Shown in pieces: positions 16,489 to 25,106 of a stretch of DNA of 55,339 bases. The notes beneath the pieces were generated by a model, which worked only from the letters and a program-made list of their open reading frames with translations, was not told where the DNA came from and ran no database searches. The translations under genes and the position numbers were made by a program. The stretch covers positions 1 to 55,339 of the forward strand of contig CANQBC010000012.1 of NCBI GenBank assembly GCA_947589225.1. Reading direction: 5' to 3'. Every line of letters starts with the position of its first letter. The first letter of the stretch is position 1. Source of the DNA: an uncultured Oscillospiraceae bacterium (GTDB lineage: Bacteria; Bacillota; Clostridia; Oscillospirales; Oscillospiraceae).

Positions 16489-18648
16489 TTACCCCCTCAG
16501 CTGCTGGGCCTGGACCACCTTTTCGGCGATGGCCGAGGCGATGGCGTCCACGTAGTTCTGATCCTGGACGTTGATGGTGTTCCCGGTGACGGTGACAGTG
16601 ACGGCCCCGCCCCCGGCGTCGTAGCTCCGAGCCTCGGCGGCAGTCAGAATCCGCTCATCCTGATGGAGGATGGCGGGGTATCCGTCGTAAGGCACCCGGC
16701 TGAGACCGTCGGCGTGACTGCTCAGATCCCGGCCGAAGAAGTAGTCCGATAAGGTCCAGGGCGTGTCATGCTGCTTGATAATGCCCGGCACCTGTTCGAG
16801 GAATCCGCTCTCAAGGATGGCGTTGGCCATTCCCTTATTGAACTCCTGCCCCATCGTATACCCGGCGTTATAGTACTCGTCCTGGAGCGCTGCGTCAGCG
16901 CGGAGCCTTGAGATCAGGTCGACCTGGCTCTGGAGCTCCAGGTCGTAGCCCTCGCTGGCGTTGTACGCGTCGATGGCGATGGCCTGAGCTTCCGCCAGCA
17001 GGGCCCCCATCTGGGCCCCGGCATCTTCGCTCCCGCTCTCGTACTGGGCGCGGAGCTCGTCGTATTTTCCCGCCATTTCCTGGAGCCTCTGTCCGGCCTC
17101 GGTGAGCTCCCCGTCCTTCATAAAATTCTCGGAGACGCCGCCGCCCATGACGGCGGTGAGGGCGTCCCGGTTGTACTCCTCTTTCAGGTTCTCCAGGGAC
17201 GCCTTCCACTGGCCGATCATGCCGTAAGCGTCCTCCATGGCCTGTCCGTTTACGCCGTCCAGGAACTCCTGCTCCGCCTCGATGCCGGCCTTGCGGGTCT
17301 CGTTGTAGCCCTCGCCCATGGCGGCGTTGAGGTTGGTGCGGGCATCCTCCAGGTTGTCCACCATGGCGTCATAGGTGCCCGCCAGGGTCTCGGAGAGGCC
17401 GCCGAACTCCTGGTTGATGTAGTCCAGGATAGCCGCGGCCGCGTCGACGCCGCCGATCTCGCCCTTGCTGACCATGCCGGCTATCGCGGACTTGTCCGCG
17501 CCGGTGGAGTTGGCCAGGGCCTGGTAGACGTCGATACCCCGCTCGTTAAAGTAGTTGAGGTACTCCTGGGTGGCCTTGTTGGTGACCCGCATCCGGGACA
17601 GTCCGTTGATGAGGGTGCTCACATCGGAGCTATCCAGATTCAGGGCCGCCGTGGCGTCGGACAGGCTCATGAGCACGCTGAATACCTGCTCCGGATCGTA
17701 GGTGTTCAGCAGCTGCTGGGAGTACCCAACGATGTCGTCGTAGCTGTAGTTGGTGACCCCGGCGAATTCCTGCACCCGCCCGAGGTACTCGTCCGCGGCC
17801 TCCTCAGAGCCGAACCGCTGGGCGAAGGCGAGCCTGGTTTGTTCCCGGCTCCCGGCCACCTCGATCCCGGCCGCCAGGGTGTCCTCAATGGCCTGGGTCA
17901 GGGTGTTGTACTGGTCCTGGACGTAGGATTGAAAGGCGTCGTCCTTCCGCTCGAAGATCTCCGTGGCGCTGTTGACGAGCCCGGAGAGGCCCCCCACCAC
18001 GGCCCCGGCCAGCGTCCCCCAGGGCCCCGCCACGGAGCCCATGGCCGCCCCGGAGGCGACGCCGCCCAGAACCCCGCTGATATACGTCCCGGTGTCCTGG
18101 TCGTAGGCGCTGCCGATGTAGGCCCCGGCGGCGTTAGACAAAGACTGGCCCGCCATCTGGATGAGCCCGGAACGAGCAAGAGCGGAGAGCATGGAGGAAC
18201 CATCCCCTCCGCCGGAGGTCGCAGATTGACTAACTTTGCTGCTGGAGGACGAGGATTGGCCATAGGTCCCATTTTCTATTCGTCTCAGGTCATTATCAAG
18301 TTTGTTGTACTCACTTCTGGTCTTCCTGATGGAGCTGGTAACGACATCAAGGGAATTGGACAGTTCTGTGAAGTGTTCCGTAGCCTGTTTAAGCGCATTT
18401 TCCCGTTCTTCCGTTGGTTTCCTGTTAAAGGCGGCTTGGGCGGCGTCCAGTGCCTTTTGCGCTTTGCTGAGCTCCACAGCGTAATTTGCCTGTTGTTTGC
18501 TCAGCGCCTCCAACCGCTGGCCGTAATACCCCGCCTTCTGCTCCAATTCGTCCAGCTCCTTGGAAAAGCGCCCCCCGGAGTCCCGCATTCGCTCGATCTT
18601 CGAGCTGAAGTCCTCCTGAAGGGTCACCGCGATGCTGGCGTTGGGCAT
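16489..18648 (-). CDS. Tail tape measure protein
   Basis: 719 residues, the longest gene of the tail block. Residues 1-110 form a heptad-rich coiled coil (KELDELEQKAGYYGQRLEAL), then a Ser/Gly-rich stretch at about 125-150. A hydrophobic Gly/Ala-rich segment near 185-225 suits membrane insertion, and a long helical region ends in a domain with FGRDLSSHADGLSRVPYDGY, common at the ends of Clostridia tape measures. It starts 2 bases after the end of the frameshifted chaperone product. Tape length sets tail length; this one is shorter than those of many siphophages, as usual for PBSX-type contractile tails. Confidence 0.9.
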   Translation of the reverse strand: MPNASIAVTLQEDFSSKIERMRDSGGRFSKELDELEQKAGYYGQRLEALSKQQANYAVELSKAQKALDAAQAAFNRKPTEERENALKQATEHFTELSNSLDVVTSSIRKTRSEYNKLDNDLRRIENGTYGQSSSSSSKVSQSATSGGGDGSSMLSALARSGLIQMAGQSLSNAAGAYIGSAYDQDTGTYISGVLGGVASGAAMGSVAGPWGTLAGAVVGGLSGLVNSATEIFERKDDAFQSYVQDQYNTLTQAIEDTLAAGIEVAGSREQTRLAFAQRFGSEEAADEYLGRVQEFAGVTNYSYDDIVGYSQQLLNTYDPEQVFSVLMSLSDATAALNLDSSDVSTLINGLSRMRVTNKATQEYLNYFNERGIDVYQALANSTGADKSAIAGMVSKGEIGGVDAAAAILDYINQEFGGLSETLAGTYDAMVDNLEDARTNLNAAMGEGYNETRKAGIEAEQEFLDGVNGQAMEDAYGMIGQWKASLENLKEEYNRDALTAVMGGGVSENFMKDGELTEAGQRLQEMAGKYDELRAQYESGSEDAGAQMGALLAEAQAIAIDAYNASEGYDLELQSQVDLISRLRADAALQDEYYNAGYTMGQEFNKGMANAILESGFLEQVPGIIKQHDTPWTLSDYFFGRDLSSHADGLSRVPYDGYPAILHQDERILTAAEARSYDAGGGAVTVTVTGNTINVQDQNYVDAIASAIAEKVVQAQQLRG

Positions 18649-18650
18649 GA

Positions 18651-19222
18651 TTATCTCCTCCTCATCAGCGGGCAGGCCGGGGCCGGGTGGGCCTCCCGGT
18701 TATCCAGCTCCTGGAGAACAAAAGCCGCGATGACCAGCCGCTCCCCCGGCGTCCTGCCGTAGTAGTCCATGGGCGCCCAGCCCTTGTTTTTAAATAGCCA
18801 ATAGGACAGGGACAGGTCGGGGTCCCTGTCCTCCGTCAGTTTTTTTGGATCTCTTTGAGGGTGTCGCCCCTAAACCCGGTCAGCTTCTCGATCTGCCGGG
18901 CAATATCAGCGATCTCACCCGGCAGAAAGATTGCCTTGACCACATCCACCGGCGTGGCCGCCTTGTACTGGCTCAGCAGCCGCGGATCCCGCAAATTGGG
19001 CTCCACCACGCCCTCCAGCATGATGTCGATGTTGGAGAACTTGCTCCCCGCCAGATCCTGGTACTGGTTGTAGCTGAGTCCCCGGAGCTCCAGGACGAAG
19101 GGCGTCCCCAAGTCACGGGAGAGCCGCTTGACCTCAAACGCGGCCGTCTGCCGCGCCTGCACCACCTCCGGCGCGTCCGGCCGGAGGAGGAGGTCGATGG
19201 CACTTACTTTGTTCTCCGCCAT
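18651..19222 (-). CDS. Tail assembly chaperone G-T, -1 frameshift product
   Basis: The slippery heptamer A-AAA-AAC (minus strand, bases 18845 to 18839) occurs in the correct codon phase just before the TGA of the short form. After a -1 slip the frame stays open for 62 more residues (starting LTEDRDPDLSLSYWLFKNKG and containing DYYGRTPGERLVIAAF) and ends at 18651, 2 bases before the tape measure start. This matches the lambda G/GT arrangement, established for tailed phages. The product would be about 190 residues. The extension fills what would otherwise be an unexplained 185-base gap. Confidence 0.87.
18836..19222 (-). CDS. Tail assembly chaperone G (XkdN-like), unshifted form
   Basis: The 128-residue 0-frame product ends KEIQKN. 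It matches the XkdN/TAC family, with LRPDAPEVVQARQTAAFEVKRL and a GLSYNQYQDL segment. It acts transiently on the tape measure during tail assembly and is not a virion part in known systems. It starts one base after the end of the tube gene's stop region, in the same operon. Confidence 0.88.
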   Translation of the reverse strand: MAENKVSAIDLLLRPDAPEVVQARQTAAFEVKRLSRDLGTPFVLELRGLSYNQYQDLAGSKFSNIDIMLEGVVEPNLRDPRLLSQYKAATPVDVVKAIFLPGEIADIARQIEKLTGFRGDTLKEIQKN

Positions 19223-19223
19223 G

Positions 19224-19652
19224 TCACCGCTCCTCGATATGGTCCAGGTACTTGTGGCCGGTGAAGGTGAAGGGGCAGGTCACCTTGCCCAGCTGCCCGG
19301 CGGCGAAGTCCATGAGGGTGGCGTCGTCGAAACTGCAGTTGTAGAGGGCGACGCGCTCATACCCGTAGGCGTCAGGGTCGGCCAGTTTCATGATGATTGT
19401 GGCCCGGGTGTCCTTCCCGGCCAGCACCGCGTCGGCGTAGTCCCGGAACCGGCTGTACACCTTGTGCATGGTGATGGAGCCGGTGCCCTTGGTGGCCGTG
19501 ACTTTGGAGTCGGTGGCCATCTGGCCGCACATCTCCACGTCCTGCTTGGTGTGGTTCCACTTCGCCTGCCCGGCGCTGGCCTCGCTGATCTTGTACCCGT
19601 CCACCCAGACCTCCCCCCAGGTGCCGGAAATCACTCTTTTCGCGCTGTCCAT
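19224..19652 (-). CDS. Tail tube protein (XkdM-like)
   Basis: 142 residues, the usual size. The pattern starts with SGTWGEVWVDGYKISEA and continues through TKGTGSITMHKVYSRF to DDATLMDFAAGQLGKV and PFTFTGHKYLD, matching XkdM-type inner tubes of contractile tails. It follows the sheath gene by 13 bases. Confidence 0.9.
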   Translation of the reverse strand: MDSAKRVISGTWGEVWVDGYKISEASAGQAKWNHTKQDVEMCGQMATDSKVTATKGTGSITMHKVYSRFRDYADAVLAGKDTRATIIMKLADPDAYGYERVALYNCSFDDATLMDFAAGQLGKVTCPFTFTGHKYLDHIEER

Positions 19653-19665
19653 GTTTTCTACCTCC

Positions 19666-20739
19666 TCAGATCAGGTTGATGCGGATCTGGGCGTCCTCGA
19701 TGGCGTCCAGGATCTTGCAGCCGTCCACCAAAATGAATACGTTGGATCCGGCGTCGTACTGCTTGATGTCGTCGTCGGTCAGATCCGCGGTGTCCACGCC
19801 CTTGCCCTCCAGATACGTCCGCTTGCCGCTGACGTCGTAGGAGGCGCTCCAGCCCGGCCGCACCAGGCCCTCGGCCTCCAGGGTGGAGAAAAAGCTGGTG
19901 ACGGCGGTCACGAAGATGCACTCGTTGTCGTAGGTGTTCGGGTATTTCCCGACCCACTCGTCCTCGAAGAGCTGCCGCAGGGTGTACTCGATCCGGTCCC
20001 GGATCTCCACGATCTTGATCTTTTTGAAGTCCTCGGTGACGCCCTCACCCTCCACGGTGGTCATGCTGGTGACGCCCCTGGAGAGCTTCACCTTCACCCC
20101 GTCGTGGATGGGCACCAGCTTCCCGGCGTCCACCGCCGCGCCCTCGTCCTCGATGGAGAGGTGCTTGCAGTCGGAGAGCTCCCGCAGGGGCGCGTAGGTG
20201 CAGCTGTGGGTGTAGGGCGTCCCGGCGATGAGCCCCGCGATCCGGGAGCAGTACTGGGCGGCCGTGAAGCTCTTCTCCCCGGCCTTGAGCTCCTCACCAG
20301 CGAAGTTGACCACCGCGTAGCAGTCCGCCTCGTGGTTCGGCAGCACCGCCTTGGCGATGCGCCGCTGGCCACGCTGTTCCTTTATCCAGGTGACGATCTT
20401 CCCGGCGTCCTCCTCGGAGCAGTCCGGGGCCCCGGCCATCCAGTCGAAGATCTGGGTCCCCAGCCAGGTGAGGCCCGTCTGGATGTCCTCCTCCTCGCCG
20501 GAGTTGAGCACATAGACCAGCACCCGGCTGGGCTTCTCGACGTAGCCGTCAAAGGCCCTGGCGATGTAGTCCCGGTTTTCCTGGCTCAGCCCCGCGGGGA
20601 TGTCCTTGACGCTCCGCAGGACGTGACCGCCGGTCTCGGCGGTGTCCTTCACCAGCAGGGCCACGGTGCCCCTGGCGGACAGAGCGGCCACGTCCTCGGC
20701 GGCGTGGCTGAAAATGATATTGATATTGGGTGCTCCCAT
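19666..20739 (-). CDS. Contractile tail sheath protein (XkdK-like)
   Basis: A 357-residue sheath subunit. The N-terminus is GAPNINIIFSHAAEDVAALS, the middle holds a Rossmann-like segment (EKPSRVLVYVLNSG), and the C-terminal part KKIKIVEIRDRIEYTLRQLF ... KYPNTYDNECIFV is the typical handshake region. Its presence next to a tube gene marks the phage as a myovirus. Length fits PBSX XkdK-type sheaths, which lack the extra domains of T4 gp18. Confidence 0.9.
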   Translation of the reverse strand: MGAPNINIIFSHAAEDVAALSARGTVALLVKDTAETGGHVLRSVKDIPAGLSQENRDYIARAFDGYVEKPSRVLVYVLNSGEEEDIQTGLTWLGTQIFDWMAGAPDCSEEDAGKIVTWIKEQRGQRRIAKAVLPNHEADCYAVVNFAGEELKAGEKSFTAAQYCSRIAGLIAGTPYTHSCTYAPLRELSDCKHLSIEDEGAAVDAGKLVPIHDGVKVKLSRGVTSMTTVEGEGVTEDFKKIKIVEIRDRIEYTLRQLFEDEWVGKYPNTYDNECIFVTAVTSFFSTLEAEGLVRPGWSASYDVSGKRTYLEGKGVDTADLTDDDIKQYDAGSNVFILVDGCKILDAIEDAQIRINLI

Positions 20740-20750
20740 CAGATTACCTC

Positions 20751-21206
20751 CTAAACAATTTTTTTGCCGTTGGCGTGCAGGTGCTCCATGAGCTCCCGCT
20801 TGGGGCCCTCCCGGCCCGGCGTGTCGTCCATGTAGTGGAGGGTCAGCACCGCCCCGGCGTAGTCCGCCCCGTACTCCAGGGCGATGGCCTCCACCGTCAG
20901 CCGCCGGTCGGCGGCGTCCAGGGTGTGCCCTAAGAAGAGCTCCATGAGCTCATCCCCGGCCAGATCCACGACCTCGTCGTCAGCGTCCCCGTAGTCGTCC
21001 ACCGGGACGAAGGCCACCACCCGAACCTTGGCCGTCAGCTCCGTCAGGGCGCAGGCCCCGGCGGAGCTGGACTTCTCCACCATCTCCACATGCTTGCTGG
21101 GCCTCTCAAAGTCCTTGGGCAGGAGCTTGGTGTATACAGGCTCGCCGGGGTACCCCTCCTGGAGGAGAGCACCCACGGCGTCCTTGATCTCGTTGGCTTT
21201 CAGCAT
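20751..21206 (-). CDS. Probable tail terminator/completion protein
   Basis: 151 residues with an N-terminal helix (LKANEIKDAVGALLQEGYPGEPVY) and an alternating strand core (AKVRVVAFVPVDDYGD, LTLHYMDDTPG). It resembles the small completion proteins (DUF6838-like) placed between the gp10-like and sheath genes. Role is inferred from position and size. Confidence 0.65.
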   Translation of the reverse strand: MLKANEIKDAVGALLQEGYPGEPVYTKLLPKDFERPSKHVEMVEKSSSAGACALTELTAKVRVVAFVPVDDYGDADDEVVDLAGDELMELFLGHTLDAADRRLTVEAIALEYGADYAGAVLTLHYMDDTPGREGPKRELMEHLHANGKKIV

Positions 21207-21713
21207 TTATTGAGCCCCCTTCAAGAGGTTTGCCAGCTCCTGGGCGAATTGCTCCACAATGGCGCTTTTCTGGCTCTGGAACTGCCTGGCGGCCTCCGCG
21301 TAGAAGGGCCGCTTGCGAATCTGGCCGTACTTGAGCCTCGGCACATAGGGCCTCCGGCGAGGCCCGGAAGCCGGCATCCTCGTCTTTGCGCCGCTGACCA
21401 GGGCGTTGGTCAGATACCCCACGGCGTACTGGCGGGATCCCTGGACCTTGTAGGTGTTCCTCCGGGGGGCGATGGCGGCGTAGCCGCCCTTAGACCCAAC
21501 CCGGCCGGGGTTTTCCTGCCAACTTTGCACCGTTGTCCCCCGGATGGGGGGATTGGCGGCGGCGATTTTGGCGTTTACCAGCTCCGGCAGCTCCTGGGCG
21601 ATCCGCTCAAACATCTCCCGGCGGACGTCCGGGAATGTCTCCCCAGCCTCCTCGATCCGCCGCAGGAGATCCCGAAATGCCTTGCCCTCGATTATCAGAT
21701 CATTCCTGGCCAT
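21207..21713 (-). CDS. HK97 gp10-family head-tail protein
   Basis: 168 residues with a basic, helical N-terminus (FRDLLRRIEEAGETFPDVRREMF), a GRVGSKGGYAAIAPRRNTYKV segment and a C-terminal YAEAARQF helix. This is the gp10-like tail-completion family. It starts 3 bases after its upstream neighbour. Confidence 0.78.
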   Translation of the reverse strand: MARNDLIIEGKAFRDLLRRIEEAGETFPDVRREMFERIAQELPELVNAKIAAANPPIRGTTVQSWQENPGRVGSKGGYAAIAPRRNTYKVQGSRQYAVGYLTNALVSGAKTRMPASGPRRRPYVPRLKYGQIRKRPFYAEAARQFQSQKSAIVEQFAQELANLLKGAQ

Positions 21714-21716
21714 GAC

Positions 21717-22277
21717 TCACAGCTCCTTAAGTTTGCGGGCGGTGTACTCGTTTTTCGCCTCGTCCAGCGTGTGGGCCGTCAGAACCTCGTACCGCACGCC
21801 CTCCGCCTCTACAAGGCTCCCCGGCCGCAGCCGCACGATTTTGGGCGTCACCAGTGCGTAGTCGATGACGTTGACGCTCATGGGCTCCCGCTGCTCGTGC
21901 TTGATATAAAGCTCCGTAAAGACCCCGGGGAAGAAAAACATCTCCTCCCGCCTCCGCTCGGCGTTCCCGAAGCACCGGGCGACCCGGACACGGGCCGTCT
22001 CCACCGTCATGTACCCCCCGGCGGGCTTGCCGATGTTGCAAATAAAGTAGTGCTCGCTCCCCACCCGCAGGGCGTTGGCGAGGGTCAGAGGCGCGGCCCG
22101 GAGGGTGATATCCCACCCCTCGGCGGATAGACCGATGCGGGAGAAGATCCGGTTCAGGCCCGCCCGCTCCCGCCGGCACCAAAAGGATCCGACGGAGATC
22201 CAGTCAAAGCCCCCGTCCACCGCCCGGCACTCCAGCACCCGCGCCCGGGTGCGGAAGGTTCCCACATCGTACTTCAT
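21717..22277 (-). CDS. Probable head closure/minor structural protein
   Basis: 186 residues. By order it takes the head-closure slot (between the connector and gp10-like genes), and its last 60 residues (KIVRLRPGSLVEAEGVRYEVL) look like the beta-barrel of such proteins. I do not recognise the N-terminal 90 residues as a named family. It overlaps the connector gene by 4 bases. Confidence 0.55.
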   Translation of the reverse strand: MKYDVGTFRTRARVLECRAVDGGFDWISVGSFWCRRERAGLNRIFSRIGLSAEGWDITLRAAPLTLANALRVGSEHYFICNIGKPAGGYMTVETARVRVARCFGNAERRREEMFFFPGVFTELYIKHEQREPMSVNVIDYALVTPKIVRLRPGSLVEAEGVRYEVLTAHTLDEAKNEYTARKLKEL

Positions 22278-22597
22278 GTGACCCCTCCCGCCCTCGCCGC
22301 CGCTGCCACGAGTTTGAGCTGAGTGATCACCGGACGGATCCCGTTGGGGATCGAGGACTCGCTGCCCACGTCGTCCCGGTGGTCATACCAGTGGAGCACC
22401 AGCCCCTTGAGGGCCAGATCGTAAAGCTCGGATTCCCCCTCCGGCTCCGGGATCCCACCGTTTTTGAGATATTCCGCCGCCGCGGCCATCAGTCCCCGGA
22501 TCTGGGATTCCTGACGGGTGACTTCCTCCGCCGTAAGGCCCTCCGCCAGGTATTCGAACCGCATATAGTCCTTCACGGCCTCCAGATCATGTGCCAA
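22274..22597 (-). CDS. Head-tail connector (gp6-like)
   Basis: About 107 residues if started at TTG 22597, which has GGAGGTGAGG 3-4 bases upstream; the open frame extends to a GTG at 22645 without a good ribosome site. The helical pattern AVKDYMRFEYLAEG ... YLKNGGIPEPEGESELYDLALKGL is that of the gp6/DUF3199 connectors, forming the ring under the portal. With this start, the palindrome at 22619 is intergenic. Confidence 0.72.
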   Translation of the reverse strand: MAHDLEAVKDYMRFEYLAEGLTAEEVTRQESQIRGLMAAAAEYLKNGGIPEPEGESELYDLALKGLVLHWYDHRDDVGSESSIPNGIRPVITQLKLVAAAARAGGVT

Positions 22598-22618
22598 GGC
22601 CCTCACCTCCAGTTCCGT

Positions 22619-22635
22619 GTGCCCAAAATGGACAC
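22619..22635 (+). repeat. 17-bp palindrome copy 2 (one mismatch)
   Basis: GTGCCCAAAATGGACAC; the same sequence as copy 3 in the opposite orientation. It lies between the connector start and the upstream gene. Confidence 0.8.
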
Positions 22636-22648
22636 ATTTTGTCACGAT

Positions 22649-23035
22649 TCACAGTTCCGCCTCTTCCACCAGTGACTCCTCGACCCAGCCCCGGGTGACC
22701 TGCCCGTGGAAGGCCTCCGCCTCCACGCACAGCCACCCCGGCACCTTCGCCCAGTCCGGCGCCGGCGGCGCCGTGACGGTACACCCCAGGGGCAAATGCC
22801 ACTGCTCGGCGAACCGGTTCCCCGGCCCCAGCCGCAGCCCCGCCCCGGAGGGGCACCGGACGCGCAGGACTCTCTCCTCCACGTCCTCCCAGCGCCCCGC
22901 CGCCCGGACATCCACCTCATCCAGCCCCTCCGCCCCCACGCTTTTCGCGCTGAGGCTTTCGGAGCCCGAGACGTGTTCCAGCCCGTCCGGCTCGAAAAAG
23001 CCCTCAGAGGACCTCACAGGCCCCTCACCGGCCAT
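22649..23035 (-). CDS. Hypothetical structural-block phage protein
   Basis: 128 residues, not recognised. It is acidic, with a central strand-rich section (VLRVRCPSGAGLRLGPGNRF) and a C-terminal EAFHGQVTRGWVEESLVEE. Its position between the major capsid gene (1-base overlap) and the connector suggests a head decoration or accessory protein. No transmembrane segment. Confidence 0.6.
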   Translation of the reverse strand: MAGEGPVRSSEGFFEPDGLEHVSGSESLSAKSVGAEGLDEVDVRAAGRWEDVEERVLRVRCPSGAGLRLGPGNRFAEQWHLPLGCTVTAPPAPDWAKVPGWLCVEAEAFHGQVTRGWVEESLVEEAEL

Positions 23036-24246
23036 TACTCAGCCTCGGACTTACCGGCGGCCAGCTTCACGGCCACAACGGCCTCCTTGTCCACCTGCTT
23101 CATCTGGAACCGCATGATTGCGCGGGCCTCGGTGGAGTTGGTGGACCAGGCCTTACCGCCGATGTTGGTGGTGGCCAGCTCCATGACCTGCCGGTCGAAC
23201 ATGGTGATGGCGTCCGCGAAGGACCCCACATACAGCGGGGAGCCGGTCTCGTCGTCCTTCAGGAAGGCATTGCCGATGGAACGGATGCTCTTGCCCTTGA
23301 ACTGATAGCCGGTACCGGCGGTGATGTCGGGCTGCATCATGGGCCGCCCCTGGTTGTCCTCGATGTTGTCAAGCACATCGTAGCTGGTCTGGTTGCAGAG
23401 GATCCGGGCCCGGAGCGCGATGTCGGGGTCCAGGGTCACATTCAGGACCTTCTTCAGGCCCACGATCTCCTGCCCGGCCTCCAGGGTGACGGGGGCCTCC
23501 AGAGCCGCCAGGATCTTCAGGATCTCCAGATTCTCCGTGATGACGGCCTTCTTGGCCATCCAACGGGCCAGGTACTGGATGAGACCGGCGTCGTTGTCCC
23601 GGAGGAGGTCGTTGGAGATGGGCACGATCAGGCCGTAGTCCTCGACCTTGAAGTCGTACCGGCTGAATTTGGGCTGGTCGTCCTGGGGGATGTCGCCCAT
23701 CTCAGAGAGCTTGGTGAAGCCCGTGGTGGGGGCGGTGTCCAGGACCCGGAAGCCGGTCAGGGTGGTGACGGGCTCCACGTTGATGAGGTTCCGCAGGGAG
23801 ACGAACTGACGCCGCAGCTCGTTGATGCGGGTCTCCAGGTCCACCGGCACCAGGAAGCCGCCGTCGGTGTCCGTGCCCTCGGTCAGGGCGTCAGTCAGGA
23901 CGTGGTAGTCCGCGCTCCGCCGGGCGTCCCGGCGGGTGATGCCGTTGCGGATGGCGTCGCAGAAGGTCCTCACATACTCGTTGGAGGACCGGAGCTCCGT
24001 CAGGTTGGTGTTGTGCTCGCCGCCGGGGGTGTTGCCCGCGACGGTGTCCGGCTCGGGGGGCTGGTACTTGTCCAGAAGCGTCTGATTCTTGGCGATCTCG
24101 GAATCGAGCTCGTCCACCTTCGCCATAGCGGCATCGTAGGCCGCCTGGTCGTTGCCCTCCAGGGCGTTCAGGGCGGCGGTCCAGTGCTTGGCCCGCTGAT
24201 TCTTCAGGTCCAGCAGCTTTCTCAAGAGTTTTTCATGGTCACGCAT
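23035..24246 (-). CDS. Major capsid protein, HK97 fold
   Basis: 403 residues. The N-terminal 60-100 residues are a helical delta (scaffold) domain (HEKLLRKLLDLKNQRAKH). After the NEYVRTFCDAI region comes GTDTDGGFLVPVDLETRI, a hallmark of the HK97 capsid group, then an LRNLINVEPVTTLTGFRV strand and PISNDLLRDNDAGLIQY. The delta domain is probably removed by the protease encoded upstream. Standard length and position. Confidence 0.93.
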   Translation of the reverse strand: MRDHEKLLRKLLDLKNQRAKHWTAALNALEGNDQAAYDAAMAKVDELDSEIAKNQTLLDKYQPPEPDTVAGNTPGGEHNTNLTELRSSNEYVRTFCDAIRNGITRRDARRSADYHVLTDALTEGTDTDGGFLVPVDLETRINELRRQFVSLRNLINVEPVTTLTGFRVLDTAPTTGFTKLSEMGDIPQDDQPKFSRYDFKVEDYGLIVPISNDLLRDNDAGLIQYLARWMAKKAVITENLEILKILAALEAPVTLEAGQEIVGLKKVLNVTLDPDIALRARILCNQTSYDVLDNIEDNQGRPMMQPDITAGTGYQFKGKSIRSIGNAFLKDDETGSPLYVGSFADAITMFDRQVMELATTNIGGKAWSTNSTEARAIMRFQMKQVDKEAVVAVKLAAGKSEAE

Positions 24247-24269
24247 TTTCTTTTACCTCCGTTCAAATT

Positions 24270-25106
24270 TCAGTTCACGCAGAACCGTTTCTTACTCAGT
24301 TCGACCCTGGCGAGGTTCCGCCAGTCATCCTTCAGGGCCCCGCCCTGGGGCGAGGGCTCCGGTTTGGGCTCCGGCACGGCCGCCGGGGCCGCGGGGGTCC
24401 CGTCGTCGTTCACGGCCGTGGCCTTGCCCTGGTCCACCAGTTTTTGATACCGGGCCCGCAGATCCTCGGGGCTCGGCATCGCCCCGGCGCTCAGGGCCAG
24501 GGCCCGGATGCCGCCGCCCAGGGCGTTGGTGACCCGCTCCGGGATGGTCAGGGGCGCCTCCCCGTCGGCGTAGAGGATCCCGTCCGCCAGCCCCGCCGCC
24601 ACGGCCTCCTGGGCCGTCATCCAGGTCTCATTCCGGATGAGCGCGTCCAGCTGCTCCCGGCTGAGCTTCCCGGCGGACCGGAGCTCATAGGCGTTGAGGA
24701 TAGAGGCGGTAATGGCCTCCAGGATAGCGATGGACTTCCGATGCTCGGTCACGTCCCCGTCGGTGTGTGTGCTGGGCAGGTGGATCATCATCTGCGCCAC
24801 CGGCGCCATCAAGATCTGACTGCACCCCTCGACGATGGTGGAGGCCGCCGAGGCCGCGATGGACTGGACCTCCGCCACCACCCGGATGTTCCGCTCCCGG
24901 CGGGCCGTCCGAATGGCGGAATAGATCTCAAAGCCGGAGAAGACGGACCCGCCGGGGCTGTTGACCTCGAAGATCAGCTCCTCCCCCTCCGGGTTGTTGG
25001 CCAGGGCCTCCCGGACATCCCGGGGACAGATGGCCCCAAACCCGAAAAACTTATAGATCCAGGCGTCCGTGTCCTCCACCACGTATCCGTTAAGCTGTAC
25101 CCGCAT
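24270..25106 (-). CDS. Head maturation protease, ClpP-like
   Basis: 278 residues from ATG 25106 (GGAGGT upstream); the frame extends 34 codons further without support. ClpP fold: FEVNSPGGSVFSGFEIYSAI, the serine in VQSIAASAAS, the His in MMIHLPST, then helix LRSAGKLSREQLDALI and WMTAQEAVAAGLADGIL. The C-terminal 60 residues are a Pro/Ala-rich tail. It processes capsid and portal during head maturation. It overlaps the portal gene by 17 bases. Confidence 0.9.
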   Translation of the reverse strand: MRVQLNGYVVEDTDAWIYKFFGFGAICPRDVREALANNPEGEELIFEVNSPGGSVFSGFEIYSAIRTARRERNIRVVAEVQSIAASAASTIVEGCSQILMAPVAQMMIHLPSTHTDGDVTEHRKSIAILEAITASILNAYELRSAGKLSREQLDALIRNETWMTAQEAVAAGLADGILYADGEAPLTIPERVTNALGGGIRALALSAGAMPSPEDLRARYQKLVDQGKATAVNDDGTPAAPAAVPEPKPEPSPQGGALKDDWRNLARVELSKKRFCVN

